This document shows, in pieces, positions 34,455 through 43,738 of a DNA stretch of 44,906 bases. The notes below the pieces were generated by a model. The model had not been told where the DNA came from. It was given only the letters and a program-made list of their open reading frames with translations, and did no database searches. This DNA is from Pseudomonas huaxiensis. Lineage in GTDB: Bacteria; Pseudomonadota; Gammaproteobacteria; Pseudomonadales; Pseudomonadaceae. The DNA lies in contig NZ_QKVL01000043.1 of assembly GCF_003231275.1 (NCBI RefSeq), positions 1 to 44,906 of the forward strand, in the 5' to 3' direction. The translations under genes and the position numbers were made by a program. The stretch's first letter is position 1, and the number at the start of each line of letters is the position of its first letter.

Positions 34455-35570
34455 ATGAAAAAGATCTTCAAGGTATCCACCACTCTCCCCGCCGCCATTT
34501 CGATGGCACTTTCCATGACGGCCATGGCCGATATCAAAATTGGCGTCGGTGCACCGCTCACCGGGCCCAACGCTGCTTTCGGCGAGCAGATTTGGCGCGG
34601 GGCCGAGCAAGCCGCCAAAGACATCAACGCCAAGGGCGGGATCAACGGTCAGCAAATCGCCTTGGTAAAAGGGGATGACGCTTGCGAACCTAAGCAGGCC
34701 GTCGCTGCAGCCAACCAGATGGTGGACAGTGCCAAAGTTGTGGCCGTGATCGGCCACTATTGCTCTTCCTCAACGATTCCAGCCTCAGAAATTTACGACG
34801 AAGCCCAGATCGTCAGCATTACGCCAGCCTCTTCCGCACCCAGCATCACAGAGCGCGGCCTGGTTGGGGTCTTCCGCATGGCCGGTCGCGATGATCAGCA
34901 AGGGCAGGTAGCGGCTGATTACATCGCAAAAAACCTCAAGGCCAAAACCGTCGCTGTTATCCACGACAAAGACACATTCGGCCAAGGCGTAGCGGACACG
35001 ACGAGGTCCGCACTGAAGGCAGAAGGTGTAGAGACTGTGCTGTATGAAGGCCTGACTCGCGGAGAGAAAGACTTCAACGCCGTCGTCACCAAGATCCGCT
35101 CGTCGAAAGCCGAAGTAGTGTACTTCGGTGGTTGCCACCCCGAGGCTGGCCCACTGGTGCGCCAGATGCGTGAACAGGGTGTCAGCATTCCCTTCGTGAC
35201 CACCGACTGCACCGTCACCGACCAACTGGTCACGACTGCTGGTGGCAAAAAGTACACCGATGGCGTGCTGATGACCTTCTATCCGGATCCACGCAACCTT
35301 GAGTCGGGTAAGGCAGTAGTCAAGGAGTTCCGTGACGCAGGTTATGAACCCGAAAGCTATACCCTCTTCTCTTACGCGTCCCTTCAAGCTTTGGCCGCAG
35401 CGTTCAGCGCAACCGGCGGCACGGATGGAAACAAGGCGAGCGAATGGTTGAAAACCCATTCGGTGGACACTGTTCTAGGCAACAAAAGCTGGAACGAAAA
35501 AGGAGATCTCAAAGAGTCTCCGTACGTGATGTACAAATGGGACGCCGACGGGAAATTCGATCAACTCTGA
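34455..35570 (+). CDS. Branched-chain-amino-acid-type ABC transporter binding protein (LivJ/LivK-like)
   Basis: 371 residues with a signal peptide cut after A-M-A at about 25. The mature protein has the periplasmic-binding-protein type I fold of the Liv/Bra family: I-K-I-G-V-G-A-P-L-T-G-P-N-A-A-F-G near 27, D-D-A-C-E-P-K-Q-A near 75, V-I-G-H-Y-C-S-S-S near 98 and Y-T-L-F-S-Y-A-S-L-Q-A near 318. GAGG is seven bases ahead of the ATG. It heads a five-gene operon. Specificity in this family ranges over leucine, other amino acids, amides and urea, and it cannot be read off here. Confidence 0.9.
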   Translation: MKKIFKVSTTLPAAISMALSMTAMADIKIGVGAPLTGPNAAFGEQIWRGAEQAAKDINAKGGINGQQIALVKGDDACEPKQAVAAANQMVDSAKVVAVIGHYCSSSTIPASEIYDEAQIVSITPASSAPSITERGLVGVFRMAGRDDQQGQVAADYIAKNLKAKTVAVIHDKDTFGQGVADTTRSALKAEGVETVLYEGLTRGEKDFNAVVTKIRSSKAEVVYFGGCHPEAGPLVRQMREQGVSIPFVTTDCTVTDQLVTTAGGKKYTDGVLMTFYPDPRNLESGKAVVKEFRDAGYEPESYTLFSYASLQALAAAFSATGGTDGNKASEWLKTHSVDTVLGNKSWNEKGDLKESPYVMYKWDADGKFDQL

Positions 35571-35585
35571 CGATTCCTCAGCAAC

Positions 35586-35609
35586 GTGCAGGCTGATTCA
35601 AGCCTGCAC
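35586..35609 (+). terminator. Attenuator-like hairpin between binding-protein and permease genes
   Basis: GTGCAGGCT and AGCCTGCAC form a perfect 9-bp stem with a six-base loop and no U-run. It starts 16 bases past the binding-protein stop. Such hairpins let the binding protein be made in excess over the membrane parts. Confidence 0.55.
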
Positions 35610-35636
35610 TTCCTCCGTCCGTTTGGGGAAATTCTC

Positions 35637-36548
35637 GTGGACATATTTATTCAACAGCTAGTCAATGGACTAACGCTGGGCTCGGTCTATGGCCTGATCG
35701 CGATCGGCTACACCATGGTCTATGGCATCATCGGCATGATCAACTTCGCTCACGGCGAAGTGTATATGGTCTCTGCTTACCTGGCCGCTATCTCCATTGC
35801 CGTACTGAGCTTCTTCGGTATCGACTCCTTCCCTCTGATTATCCTTGGCACATTGATCTTCACCATCGTCGTAACCGGGGTTTATGGCCTCGCAATCGAA
35901 CGAGTGGCCTATAAACCGCTGCGCAACTCTACCCGCCTCGCACCGCTAATCTCCGCCATCGGCATTTCACTCGTTCTGCAAAACTACGTGCAAATCAGCC
36001 AGGGGGCGCGCCAACAGGGTGTTCCCACCCTGCTTGAGGGAACCCTTCGCTTCTCGGTCGGTGATGGTTTCGTAATGATCACCCACACCAAACTGTTCAT
36101 CCTGGCCGCTGCCATCATTGGCATGCTCGCCCTCACCTTCGTGATCAAGAACACACGCCTTGGCAGGATGTGCCGCGCCACTCAGCAAGACCGGAAAATG
36201 TCGCAAATCCTGGGCATCAACACTGACCGGGTGATCTCGTACGTGTTTGTCATCGGCGCTTCGATGGGCGCACTCGCGGGCGTGCTGATCACCCTCAACT
36301 ATGGAACCTTCGACTTCTACGCAGGCTTCATCATCGGCATCAAGGCGTTTACAGCGGCAGTTCTCGGCGGCATCGGCTCACTGCCTGGCGCGATGCTTGG
36401 CGGCCTGATCCTGGGTGTCGCTGAAGCTCAGTTCTCCGGGGTGGTGAACGCTGACTACAAGGACGTGTTCAGTTTCTCCCTTCTCGTCCTGATCCTCATC
36501 TTCCGCCCCCAAGGCCTCCTTGGCCGACCTCAAGTAACCAAGGTATGA
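35637..36548 (+). CDS. livH: Branched-chain-amino-acid-type ABC permease LivH
   Basis: 303 residues from the GTG at 35637, which follows a GGGGA and starts at Q-Q-L-V-N-G-L-T-L-G as in BraD/LivH; an upstream ATG at 35586 lies inside the hairpin and is unlikely. About eight membrane helices. I-A-I-G-Y-T-M-V-Y-G-I-I-G-M-I-N-F-A-H-G-E is the family signature. It pairs with LivM to form the channel. Confidence 0.93.
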   Translation: MDIFIQQLVNGLTLGSVYGLIAIGYTMVYGIIGMINFAHGEVYMVSAYLAAISIAVLSFFGIDSFPLIILGTLIFTIVVTGVYGLAIERVAYKPLRNSTRLAPLISAIGISLVLQNYVQISQGARQQGVPTLLEGTLRFSVGDGFVMITHTKLFILAAAIIGMLALTFVIKNTRLGRMCRATQQDRKMSQILGINTDRVISYVFVIGASMGALAGVLITLNYGTFDFYAGFIIGIKAFTAAVLGGIGSLPGAMLGGLILGVAEAQFSGVVNADYKDVFSFSLLVLILIFRPQGLLGRPQVTKV

Positions 36549-36552
36549 AGCC

Positions 36553-37833
36553 GTGAGCGATAACATGAAAAGCATCAATATCAAGAAGGCCCTGATTGAC
36601 ACCGTGATGGCAGGGCTGGTCGCCATGATCGTGTTCGGGCCTATCGTCGGGGTAGTTCTGCAGGGCTACGATTTCACCCTTCGCTTTGACCGCGTTGCAT
36701 GGATTGTAGGTACCGTCATGGCTGGCCGGCTTGTGCTGAGCCTCTTCCTGCAGACCGCCACTGGTCATTCGCTCATTGCACGCTTCGATCGTACGGGCGG
36801 CGGAGTAGGCGTGAAACCTCCAGGGCATGCATCGCACATGCGCTGGGTCGTACCTGTGCTGGTGGTCATGGCACTAATCCTGCCGTTCTATGCAAACAAG
36901 TATCTACTGACCGTCGTTATCCTCGGTCTCATCTACGTTTTATTGGGCTTGGGCCTCAACATCGTGGTTGGTTTGGCCGGCCTCCTCGATCTTGGTTTCG
37001 TCGGCTTTTATGCGATTGGCGCTTACGGTCTTACGCTCGGCTACGAGCACCTTGGCTTGGGCTTCTGGAGCATGCTGCCACTCGCGGCACTATTCGCGGC
37101 CTTTGCAGGGATGCTGCTCGGCTTCCCGGTGCTACGAATGCATGGCGACTACCTGGCGATCGTCACTTTGGGCTTTGGGGAAATCATCAGGCTCGTGCTG
37201 ACCAACTGGGTTTCGTTCACCAACGGCCCCAACGGTATGACCGCACCCTCTCCCACCTTCTTTGGGCTTGAGTTCGCTCGACGTGCGAAAGACGGTGGTG
37301 TTCCCTACCACGAGTTCTTCGGGGTCACCTACAACTCGAACATGAAGTTCATCTTCATCTACACGGTGTTGCTCCTCGTCGTGCTGGCCGTGCTGTACAT
37401 CAAGCACCGCCTGACTCGCATGCCTGTGGGCCGAGCGTGGGAAGCACTTCGCGAAGATGAGATCGCGTGCCGCTCCATGGGGCTCAACCATGTCCTGGTG
37501 AAGTTGTCGGCGTTCATGATCGGTGCATCGACTGCTGGTATCGCGGGAGTGTTCTTCGCGACCTATCAGGGCTTCGTAAACCCCACCTCCTTCACCTTCT
37601 TCGAGTCCGCCTTGATTCTCGCAATTGTCGTGCTGGGCGGTATGGGCTCTACCGTCGGTGTAGTGATTGCGGCATTCGTCCTGACCATCGCACCGGAATT
37701 GCTGCGTAGCTTCGCCGACTACCGGGTGCTGATGTTCGGCATCCTGATGGTCCTCATGATGATCTGGCGTCCACGCGGACTGATTCGCATCAATCGGATC
37801 GGCATCGCACCGCGCAAAGGAGTAGCACCATGA
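36553..37833 (+). CDS. livM: Branched-chain-amino-acid-type ABC permease LivM
   Basis: 426 residues from a GTG five bases after livH. An N-terminal extension with two or three extra helices (about residues 15-75) precedes the core domain, as in the long BraE/LivM proteins of Pseudomonas. The core shows L-G-L-N-I-V-V-G-L-A-G-L-L-D-L-G near 134-149, G-P-N-G-M-T near 225 and a C-terminal W-R-P-R-G-L. Its stop overlaps the next ATG by four bases. Confidence 0.93.
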   Translation: MSDNMKSINIKKALIDTVMAGLVAMIVFGPIVGVVLQGYDFTLRFDRVAWIVGTVMAGRLVLSLFLQTATGHSLIARFDRTGGGVGVKPPGHASHMRWVVPVLVVMALILPFYANKYLLTVVILGLIYVLLGLGLNIVVGLAGLLDLGFVGFYAIGAYGLTLGYEHLGLGFWSMLPLAALFAAFAGMLLGFPVLRMHGDYLAIVTLGFGEIIRLVLTNWVSFTNGPNGMTAPSPTFFGLEFARRAKDGGVPYHEFFGVTYNSNMKFIFIYTVLLLVVLAVLYIKHRLTRMPVGRAWEALREDEIACRSMGLNHVLVKLSAFMIGASTAGIAGVFFATYQGFVNPTSFTFFESALILAIVVLGGMGSTVGVVIAAFVLTIAPELLRSFADYRVLMFGILMVLMMIWRPRGLIRINRIGIAPRKGVAP

Positions 37834-38698
37834 ATGACAATATCCTCACCGTGGACCGTCTCATGATGCACTTCGGCGGCATCAAGGCGCTCAACGATGT
37901 CAACTTTGCGATCAAACGGCATTCGATCTCTGCGCTGATCGGCCCTAACGGCGCCGGCAAGACCACCGTCTTCAACTGCCTGACAGGCTTTTACTCAGCC
38001 ACTGGCGGGAAAATCCTGCTCAACGCGCAAGGCAAGCAGACCGACGTCATCAAGGTGTTGGGCGAGCCATTCAAGGCGCATGACTTCATCAGTCCGGGCC
38101 AGTTCGGCTCGCGGCTCAGGTACAAGATGTTCGGTGGAACGCACCTGGTTAACCGGGCTGGGCTCGCGCGCACTTTCCAGAACATCCGCCTGTTCAAGGA
38201 AATGACCGTCCTGGAGAACCTTTTGGTCGCTCAGCACATGCTGGCTCAGCGCAACCTGTTGACCGGAATCCTGAATACCCCAGGCTACCGCAAAGCGGAG
38301 AGCAAGCTGCTCGATACGGCCTTCTACTGGCTGGAGGTAGTCGACCTGGTCGAGCACTGCAACAGGCTGGCGGGTGAGCTCTCCTATGGCCAGCAGCGAC
38401 GCCTGGAAATCGCTCGTGCGATGTGCACCGGCCCGGAACTGATCTGTCTCGACGAACCCGCGGCGGGTTTGAACCCTGCTGAGACCATTGCCTTGAGCGG
38501 CATCATTCGCCGGTTGCGCGACGACCATAAACTCACCGTGCTGCTCATCGAACACGACATGGGCATGGTCATGAGCATCTCGGATCACATCATCGTGCTG
38601 GATCACGGGCTCGTCATCGCCCAAGGCACGCCGAAAGACATCAAGGATGACCAGAAGGTAATCGCAGCCTACCTCGGCGCGGAAGAGGAGGAAGTGGC

Positions 38699-38702
<4 letters not shown>
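37830..38702 (+). CDS. livG: Branched-chain-amino-acid-type ABC ATPase LivG
   Basis: 290 residues, about 35 longer than the usual LivG. Walker A is G-P-N-G-A-G-K-T-T at 38-46, the signature is L-S-Y-G-Q-Q-R-R near 185, Walker B is L-I-C-L-D-E-P near 207 and H-loop I-E-H-D near 242. The extra residues fall between about 62 and 105, before R-T-F-Q-N-I-R-L-F, in a helical stretch containing F-I-S-P-G-Q-F-G-S-R. All catalytic motifs are intact. It overlaps both neighbours by four bases. Confidence 0.93.
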
Positions 38703-39415
<713 letters not shown>

Positions 39416-39424
39416 AACGACGAG

Positions 39425-39449
39425 GGAGGCTCACCAGAGCCTCCTTTCT
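39425..39449 (+). terminator. Intrinsic terminator of the liv-type operon
   Basis: GGAGGCTC-ACCA-GAGCCTCC is a perfect 8-bp stem with a four-base loop, followed by TTTCT. Confidence 0.8.
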
Positions 39450-39715
39450 CGACCTCGAGATTGCCTTCAATAGCCCTTGCTGCAATCAACGGTGTTCAGC
39501 AAAGACGACCCATTACGCGCTCGATAGAGATTTCGCATAACCACATCAACGGCACCTTTTGAGCTGCACGTTGCTGCCGGTACGAGGTGTCAGCAACACA
39601 CTACTTCCTCCCCCTCCTACAGTGTTTCTCCTTCCATCGAGAAAAACCGCGAGCACCAGAATCAAGCCAGATGGGTAAATCAGCCGCTCTTGGCGCTGCG
39701 ACGCTGTAGAGCTCA
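39450..39715. other. Gap between liv-type operon and LysR gene
   Basis: No gene, repeat or strong hairpin seen. The two units converge here. Confidence 0.5.
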
Positions 39716-40627
39716 TCAATCAGGCAACTGATAGCGCTCTGCGAAGTATTGACGGAAGAACTCCACCGCGACACGCACCTTCGCGGAGCCCTCCAGACGA
39801 GAGGTGTAGACCGCCCAAATGTCAGCATCCTGCTGATAGCCTTCAAGCACCTGAACCAATCGCCCGTCGGCCAGGCTGTCATGAACATCCCACCAGGAGC
39901 GCAGCAAAATACCTCGACCATCGAGACACCACTGGTGGGCCACTTCTCCGTGGTTGCTCGAAAGTCCGCCTCTTACCCTCACCGTCTCCTCGCCCTGCGG
40001 CCCTCGAAGGTGCCATAGGCCAAAGGGATGATCCCGCTCCTTGATCACAAGGCAATCGTGGCTGGCTAAATCCGCCAGAACACGGGGCTTGCCATGACGC
40101 TTCAGGTAATTGGGAGATGCGCACAGGACGCGACGGTTGCGAGCAAGCGGCTTGGCGATCAGGTTAGGTGCAATGGCATTACCCACCCGGATATCCAGGT
40201 CGACACCTTCGGCAACCAGGTCAACCAGGCGGTCGTGCACATCCAGGCGGATATCCAATTGCGGATACCGAGCGGCTAGCTCGGACAGAGCCGGCGCCAC
40301 ATAGCGGCGACCTAGACCCAGGCTGCTGGCTATACGGAGTTGGCCGGTGGGCTCCCGCTTGCCCGCGCTGAGTTGGTCACCCATCTGTTGCAGCGCTTCG
40401 AGAATTTGCTGCCCCCACAGGTAAACCCTTTCACCATCTTCACTGATGGTTACCCGACGAGTCGTTCGATGAAGCAGGCGTACGCCCAAATCCTCTTCCA
40501 GCGCCCGGATGCGTTTGCTGACAAACGCAGCAGACATCCCGAGTTCCTCGGCCACGGCACTGAAACTAGCGCGCTGGGCCACTTGAAGGAAAATATTGAG
40601 ATCATCAAGATTGGGAAGATTGTTCAC
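39716..40627 (-). CDS. dmlR: LysR-family regulator, DmlR-like
   Basis: 303 residues. The N-terminal winged helix-turn-helix (about 6-65) has F-S-A-V-A-E-E-L-G-M-S-A-A-F-V-S-K-R-I, followed by L-L-H-R-T-T-R-R-V. The effector domain fits the CrgA/DmlR branch, with V-D-L-D-I-R-V-G near 157. The start is a GTG at 40627; no ATG is available near it. It is divergent from the D-malate dehydrogenase gene, the arrangement of dmlR-dmlA in E. coli, where DmlR activates dmlA on D-malate. Function is inferred from that context. Confidence 0.82.
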   Translation of the reverse strand: MNNLPNLDDLNIFLQVAQRASFSAVAEELGMSAAFVSKRIRALEEDLGVRLLHRTTRRVTISEDGERVYLWGQQILEALQQMGDQLSAGKREPTGQLRIASSLGLGRRYVAPALSELAARYPQLDIRLDVHDRLVDLVAEGVDLDIRVGNAIAPNLIAKPLARNRRVLCASPNYLKRHGKPRVLADLASHDCLVIKERDHPFGLWHLRGPQGEETVRVRGGLSSNHGEVAHQWCLDGRGILLRSWWDVHDSLADGRLVQVLEGYQQDADIWAVYTSRLEGSAKVRVAVEFFRQYFAERYQLPD

Positions 40628-40632
40628 GTTTT

Positions 40633-40649
40633 GTTTAAAAAGAATAAAC
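40633..40649. promoter_or_regulatory. LysR-type box between dmlR and dmlA
   Basis: GTTTA-N7-TAAAC is a perfect 5-bp dyad containing a T-N11-A core, six bases ahead of the dmlR start and 75 bases ahead of dmlA. It is the natural candidate for regulator binding and autoregulation. Confidence 0.5.
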
Positions 40650-40723
40650 GAGATAGGAGATTATCACCGAAACGCAAGCTTATAGCATGGCCTCACCAGC
40701 GTGTTAACCAAGTGAGGTTTCCA

Positions 40724-41821
40724 ATGAGCAAGCCATTCAAAATTGCCGCCATTCCAGGTGACGGAATCGGCAACGAAGTGCTCCCTGAGGGCATTCGGGT
40801 CGTACAAGCTGCTGCCCGCAAACACGGCCTTGACCTACAAATCGAATTCTTCGAATGGGCCAGCTGCGACTACTACCTGGCCCATGGATCGATGATGCCG
40901 GACGACTGGTTCGATCAGCTCAAAGGATTTGATGCGATCTACTTCGGCGCAGTGGGCTGGCCCGACAAGGTACCCGACCACATCTCTCTCTGGGGCTCGC
41001 TGCTGAAATTCCGCCGCGACTTCGACCAGTACGTGAATATTCGCCCGGTGCGACTGTTCCCTGGAGTGCCCTGCCCGCTCGCAAACAAGCAGCCTGGTGA
41101 TATCGACTTCGTCGTGATCCGCGAAAACACCGAGGGCGAGTATTCATCCCTTGGCGGGCGCATGTTCGAAGGCACCGCAAACGAGTTCGTGCTGCAAGAA
41201 TCGGTATTCACCCGTCGTGGCGTTGATCGGATCCTGAAGTATGCGTTTGAGGTCGCTCAGACCCGGGATCGCAAGCACGTCACATCAGCTACCAAGTCCA
41301 ACGGGATGGCAGTGAGCATGCCTTACTGGGACGAGCGCACCGCCGCCATGGCCTTGCAATACCCCGACATTAGCTGGGACAAGCAGCACATCGATATCCT
41401 CTGCGCTCGCTTCGTCCTGCAGCCTGAACGCTTCGATGTAGTGGTGGCCTCCAACCTCTTCGGCGACATCTTGTCCGACCTGGGCCCCGCCTGTGCCGGC
41501 ACCATCGGCATTGCACCGTCGGCCAACCTCAACCCTGAGCGTAACTTCCCATCGTTGTTCGAGCCTGTACACGGCTCGGCGCCGGATATCTTTGGCAAGA
41601 ACATCGCCAACCCGATCGCCATGATCTGGTCGGGCGCCCTGATGCTCGAGTTCCTGGGTAAGCGCGATGAGGACGCTCGCTATCAGGCTGCTCACGATGA
41701 CATTCTCAAAGCGATCGAGACGGTTATAGCTCAGGGTGACACCACCCGAGACATGGGTGGCAGCCGGTCGACTCAGGAAGTTGGTCAAGCGATCGTGGAG
41801 TTTGTTGAACGCTCTGCTTGA
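40724..41821 (+). CDS. dmlA: D-malate dehydrogenase (decarboxylating), DmlA/tartrate dehydrogenase type
   Basis: 365 residues from the ATG at 40724, with GAGG six bases ahead; the open frame continues upstream but is antisense to the LysR gene. The protein is in the isocitrate/isopropylmalate dehydrogenase family and aligns almost throughout with E. coli DmlA: I-A-A-I-P-G-D-G-I-G near 7, D-H-I-S-L-W-G-S-L-L-K-F-R-R near 86, R-E-N-T-E-G-E-Y-S-S near 130, S-N-L-F-G-D-I-L-S-D-L-G near 245 and E-P-V-H-G-S-A-P-D-I near 282. It converts D-malate to pyruvate and CO2 with NAD and metal; tartrate is a possible second substrate. Confidence 0.93.
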   Translation: MSKPFKIAAIPGDGIGNEVLPEGIRVVQAAARKHGLDLQIEFFEWASCDYYLAHGSMMPDDWFDQLKGFDAIYFGAVGWPDKVPDHISLWGSLLKFRRDFDQYVNIRPVRLFPGVPCPLANKQPGDIDFVVIRENTEGEYSSLGGRMFEGTANEFVLQESVFTRRGVDRILKYAFEVAQTRDRKHVTSATKSNGMAVSMPYWDERTAAMALQYPDISWDKQHIDILCARFVLQPERFDVVVASNLFGDILSDLGPACAGTIGIAPSANLNPERNFPSLFEPVHGSAPDIFGKNIANPIAMIWSGALMLEFLGKRDEDARYQAAHDDILKAIETVIAQGDTTRDMGGSRSTQEVGQAIVEFVERSA

Positions 41822-42062
41822 CGAGAGTCTTGGCCTGAATCGGCACAGCAAGCCACTGTGCTGATTGGCACTGGAGCACAGCCCGTTTGAACTTATCGAC
41901 TTGTACTCGCGGCCCCCACTGAGCAAGACCGATCTCTACCGAGTTAGGGAAACTCCAAACAAGTCGCTCATCAACCTGAATTGGCGACTTGGGGATGCTG
42001 AAAAACCCAGTTCCCAGCCGCTGATTATTGGATAACCAAGGCAGAACCTTGGTTATCTGCCC
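41822..42062. other. Gap with hairpins after dmlA
   Basis: A weak GCACAG/CTGTGC stem at 41843-41861 may end the dmlA transcript. From about 41990 the sequence appears to belong to an insertion-sequence end: GGGGATGCTGAAAAACCC (41992-42009) could be a terminal repeat, followed by the hairpin at 42031-42057. Confidence 0.4.
42031..42057. repeat. 11-bp perfect inverted repeat beside the transposase remnant
   Basis: GATAACCAAGG-CAGAA-CCTTGGTTATC, six bases after the stop of the transposase fragment on the minus strand. It probably was the terminator of the insertion-sequence gene, although the T-run is lacking. Confidence 0.55.
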
Positions 42063-42170
42063 TTACGGGCGCACCCTCCACAGATTCGACAGGGCGACCA
42101 GCGTGGTCATCTGCGCCGTATTCTTGGCCAATCCACGGAACCGGGTTTTTACAGAGCAGAACTGACTCAT
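42063..42170 (-). pseudogene. IS5-family transposase C-terminal remnant
   Basis: The minus strand encodes F-C-S-V-K-T-R-F-R-G-L-A-K-N-T-A-Q-M then T-L-V-A-L-S-N-L-W-R-V-R-P and a stop at 42063. This is the C-terminal signature of IS5-type transposases (V-K-x-R-Y-R-G-L-A-K-N). Only about 35 codons remain; the DDE region is gone. The group differs from the remnant near 19.8 kb. Confidence 0.75.
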
Positions 42171-42407
42171 GGGATAGAGGCTTGCTGGGGCAGTTGGGCG
42201 GAGGGTTATTTCAGCACAGGCCAGATGGCCTGTGCTGACTTGATCGGAGAGCCCCTAACCGCCTTCAGAAATCGTTCACGTGCGGGCGCAAGCACAGTTG
42301 CGGGAGTTCACTGAAGTGATCACCGTTAAACCAAGGTGAGTATCGATGCCAAATCAAATGAAACCTCGATGATCACCTATGCCCACCCTCTCAGGACTGG
42401 TAAATCC
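42171..42407. other. Gap between transposase remnant and MFS gene
   Basis: No gene seen. It contains the 12-bp inverted repeat at 42211-42238. The rest may be insertion-sequence debris. Confidence 0.4.
42211..42238. repeat. 12-bp perfect inverted repeat
   Basis: TCAGCACAGGCC-AGAT-GGCCTGTGCTGA, a long perfect stem with a four-base loop and no adjacent U-run on either strand. It lies about 170 bases past the MFS stop and could end that transcript or be a mobile-element relic. Confidence 0.5.
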
Positions 42408-43640
42408 TCAACGCTTCAGCAGCAACGAACGCCCGAAAGCATGCCTCTTGGCTATCGAGACAATCAACAGCGCCGGCAGCAGCAACGCCAACGCTACCCA
42501 GGGAATAGTGCTTGCCCCCCGGGTTTCCAAGAGAACGCCGCCAATCACACCACTGCCCGCAAACGCCAGGTTAAAGACGGTGACAAGCATTGATTGCGCA
42601 ATATCAGCGCCGTCACCGGCAACATCGGCCAAGGCGGTTTGCAATAAGGTTGGCGCACCACCGAAGCTCATCCCCCACAAGACGATGCTGATATAGATCG
42701 CACTGGCGGGCAGGTCACCCAGCCCAAGGGCAAATGAAACCAGGATGAATGCTGTCAGGCTGATCAATACCAGACTCCGAAGTCTGCCATCAATTAGCAT
42801 GCCGATCATCCATAGACCGAACAAGGCCGCAATACCGAATGAAAGGAGACCCCGATCTACCTGATCGGCCAATCCAACAGAAGCCAGGAACGCAGCAATA
42901 TAGGTATAGAGGGTGTAATGGGCCAGGATCCAGAGCATGACCACCGCCAGCACCGGTCGCACACCAGGGGTTTGCATGACCCTGCGTAGCGGCAGGCGTC
43001 GATCGGAGCGTTGTCCGGGATAATCAGGCACTTTCAGATAGATCCAGGCCATCAACAAAAGGCTGAGCCCCGAGAGAGCCCCGAACACGCAACGCCATTC
43101 CAGCAGTTTGCCGAGCCAGGCACCAAGCGGTACGCCTAGGGCAAGCGCCAAAGGGATGCCGAGCATGGCCAGCGCCATAGCGCGACCGTGCAGTTGTGGG
43201 GCGACTAACCGTCTGGCGTAGCCGGCCAGCAGGCTCCAGGCCAGACCGGTTGCAATACCCACCATGAAGCGAGCAGCGAGTGTCAATGAAAACCAGGGCG
43301 ACAGGGCGGTCACCGCATTACAGGCGCAAAACACCCCGACGGCCAGTAATAGCACCAAGCGCCGACGCCAACCCTGCAACGCGAGAGTCAATGGAATAGC
43401 CGCCAACCCTGAGCCCAGTGCACATAGTGTCACCATCTGACCGGCCCACGCTTGCGACACACCAAATGCCTCCGCAATTTGCGGCAATAGTCCTGCTGGC
43501 ACGGCTTCGTTGGCGGTGGCGATAAAGCTACCCATTGTCAGCGCCAACAGGGCCGTCAGTGGGAGATGCTCGGTAGTGAGGTATTCGGTATTGCCCGATG
43601 TCGTGAAAGAGCCATTTTCAAAGTGTGATTTGCCGGTCAT
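42408..43640 (-). CDS. MFS transporter, DHA1-type drug/sugar efflux family
   Basis: 410 residues with twelve predicted membrane helices. The first half shows E-A-V-P-A-G-L-L-P-Q-I near 45 and the motif-A-like loop region L-Q-G-W-R-R-R near 88; motif C-like G-I-P-L-A-L-A-L-G-V-P-L-G near 161 marks antiporters of the AraJ/NepI/YdhP group. It probably exports a small toxic or signal molecule using the proton gradient. It is divergent from a LysR gene 99 bases away that likely regulates it. The first 25 residues are hydrophilic. Confidence 0.88.
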   Translation of the reverse strand: MTGKSHFENGSFTTSGNTEYLTTEHLPLTALLALTMGSFIATANEAVPAGLLPQIAEAFGVSQAWAGQMVTLCALGSGLAAIPLTLALQGWRRRLVLLLAVGVFCACNAVTALSPWFSLTLAARFMVGIATGLAWSLLAGYARRLVAPQLHGRAMALAMLGIPLALALGVPLGAWLGKLLEWRCVFGALSGLSLLLMAWIYLKVPDYPGQRSDRRLPLRRVMQTPGVRPVLAVVMLWILAHYTLYTYIAAFLASVGLADQVDRGLLSFGIAALFGLWMIGMLIDGRLRSLVLISLTAFILVSFALGLGDLPASAIYISIVLWGMSFGGAPTLLQTALADVAGDGADIAQSMLVTVFNLAFAGSGVIGGVLLETRGASTIPWVALALLLPALLIVSIAKRHAFGRSLLLKR

Positions 43641-43709
43641 GACCTGTGCTCAACGGAATGGGAGACATGAGTGTGATGAATTGCCATTGATTTGATAATT
43701 GGCCTACCC

Positions 43710-43726
43710 TTTGATGAACTATCAAA
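43710..43726. promoter_or_regulatory. LysR-type operator between MFS and LysR genes
   Basis: TTTGAT-GAACT-ATCAAA is a perfect 6+5+6 palindrome in the 98-base divergent gap. A related TTGATTTGATAA lies at 43687-43698. Both suit the adjacent LysR protein. Confidence 0.55.
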
Positions 43727-43738
43727 TGTGAATTGAAT

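Noticed and set aside
40340..40723. Upstream extension of the dmlA frame
   Set aside because: It is antisense to the LysR gene and ends at a standard DmlA start with a good ribosome site.
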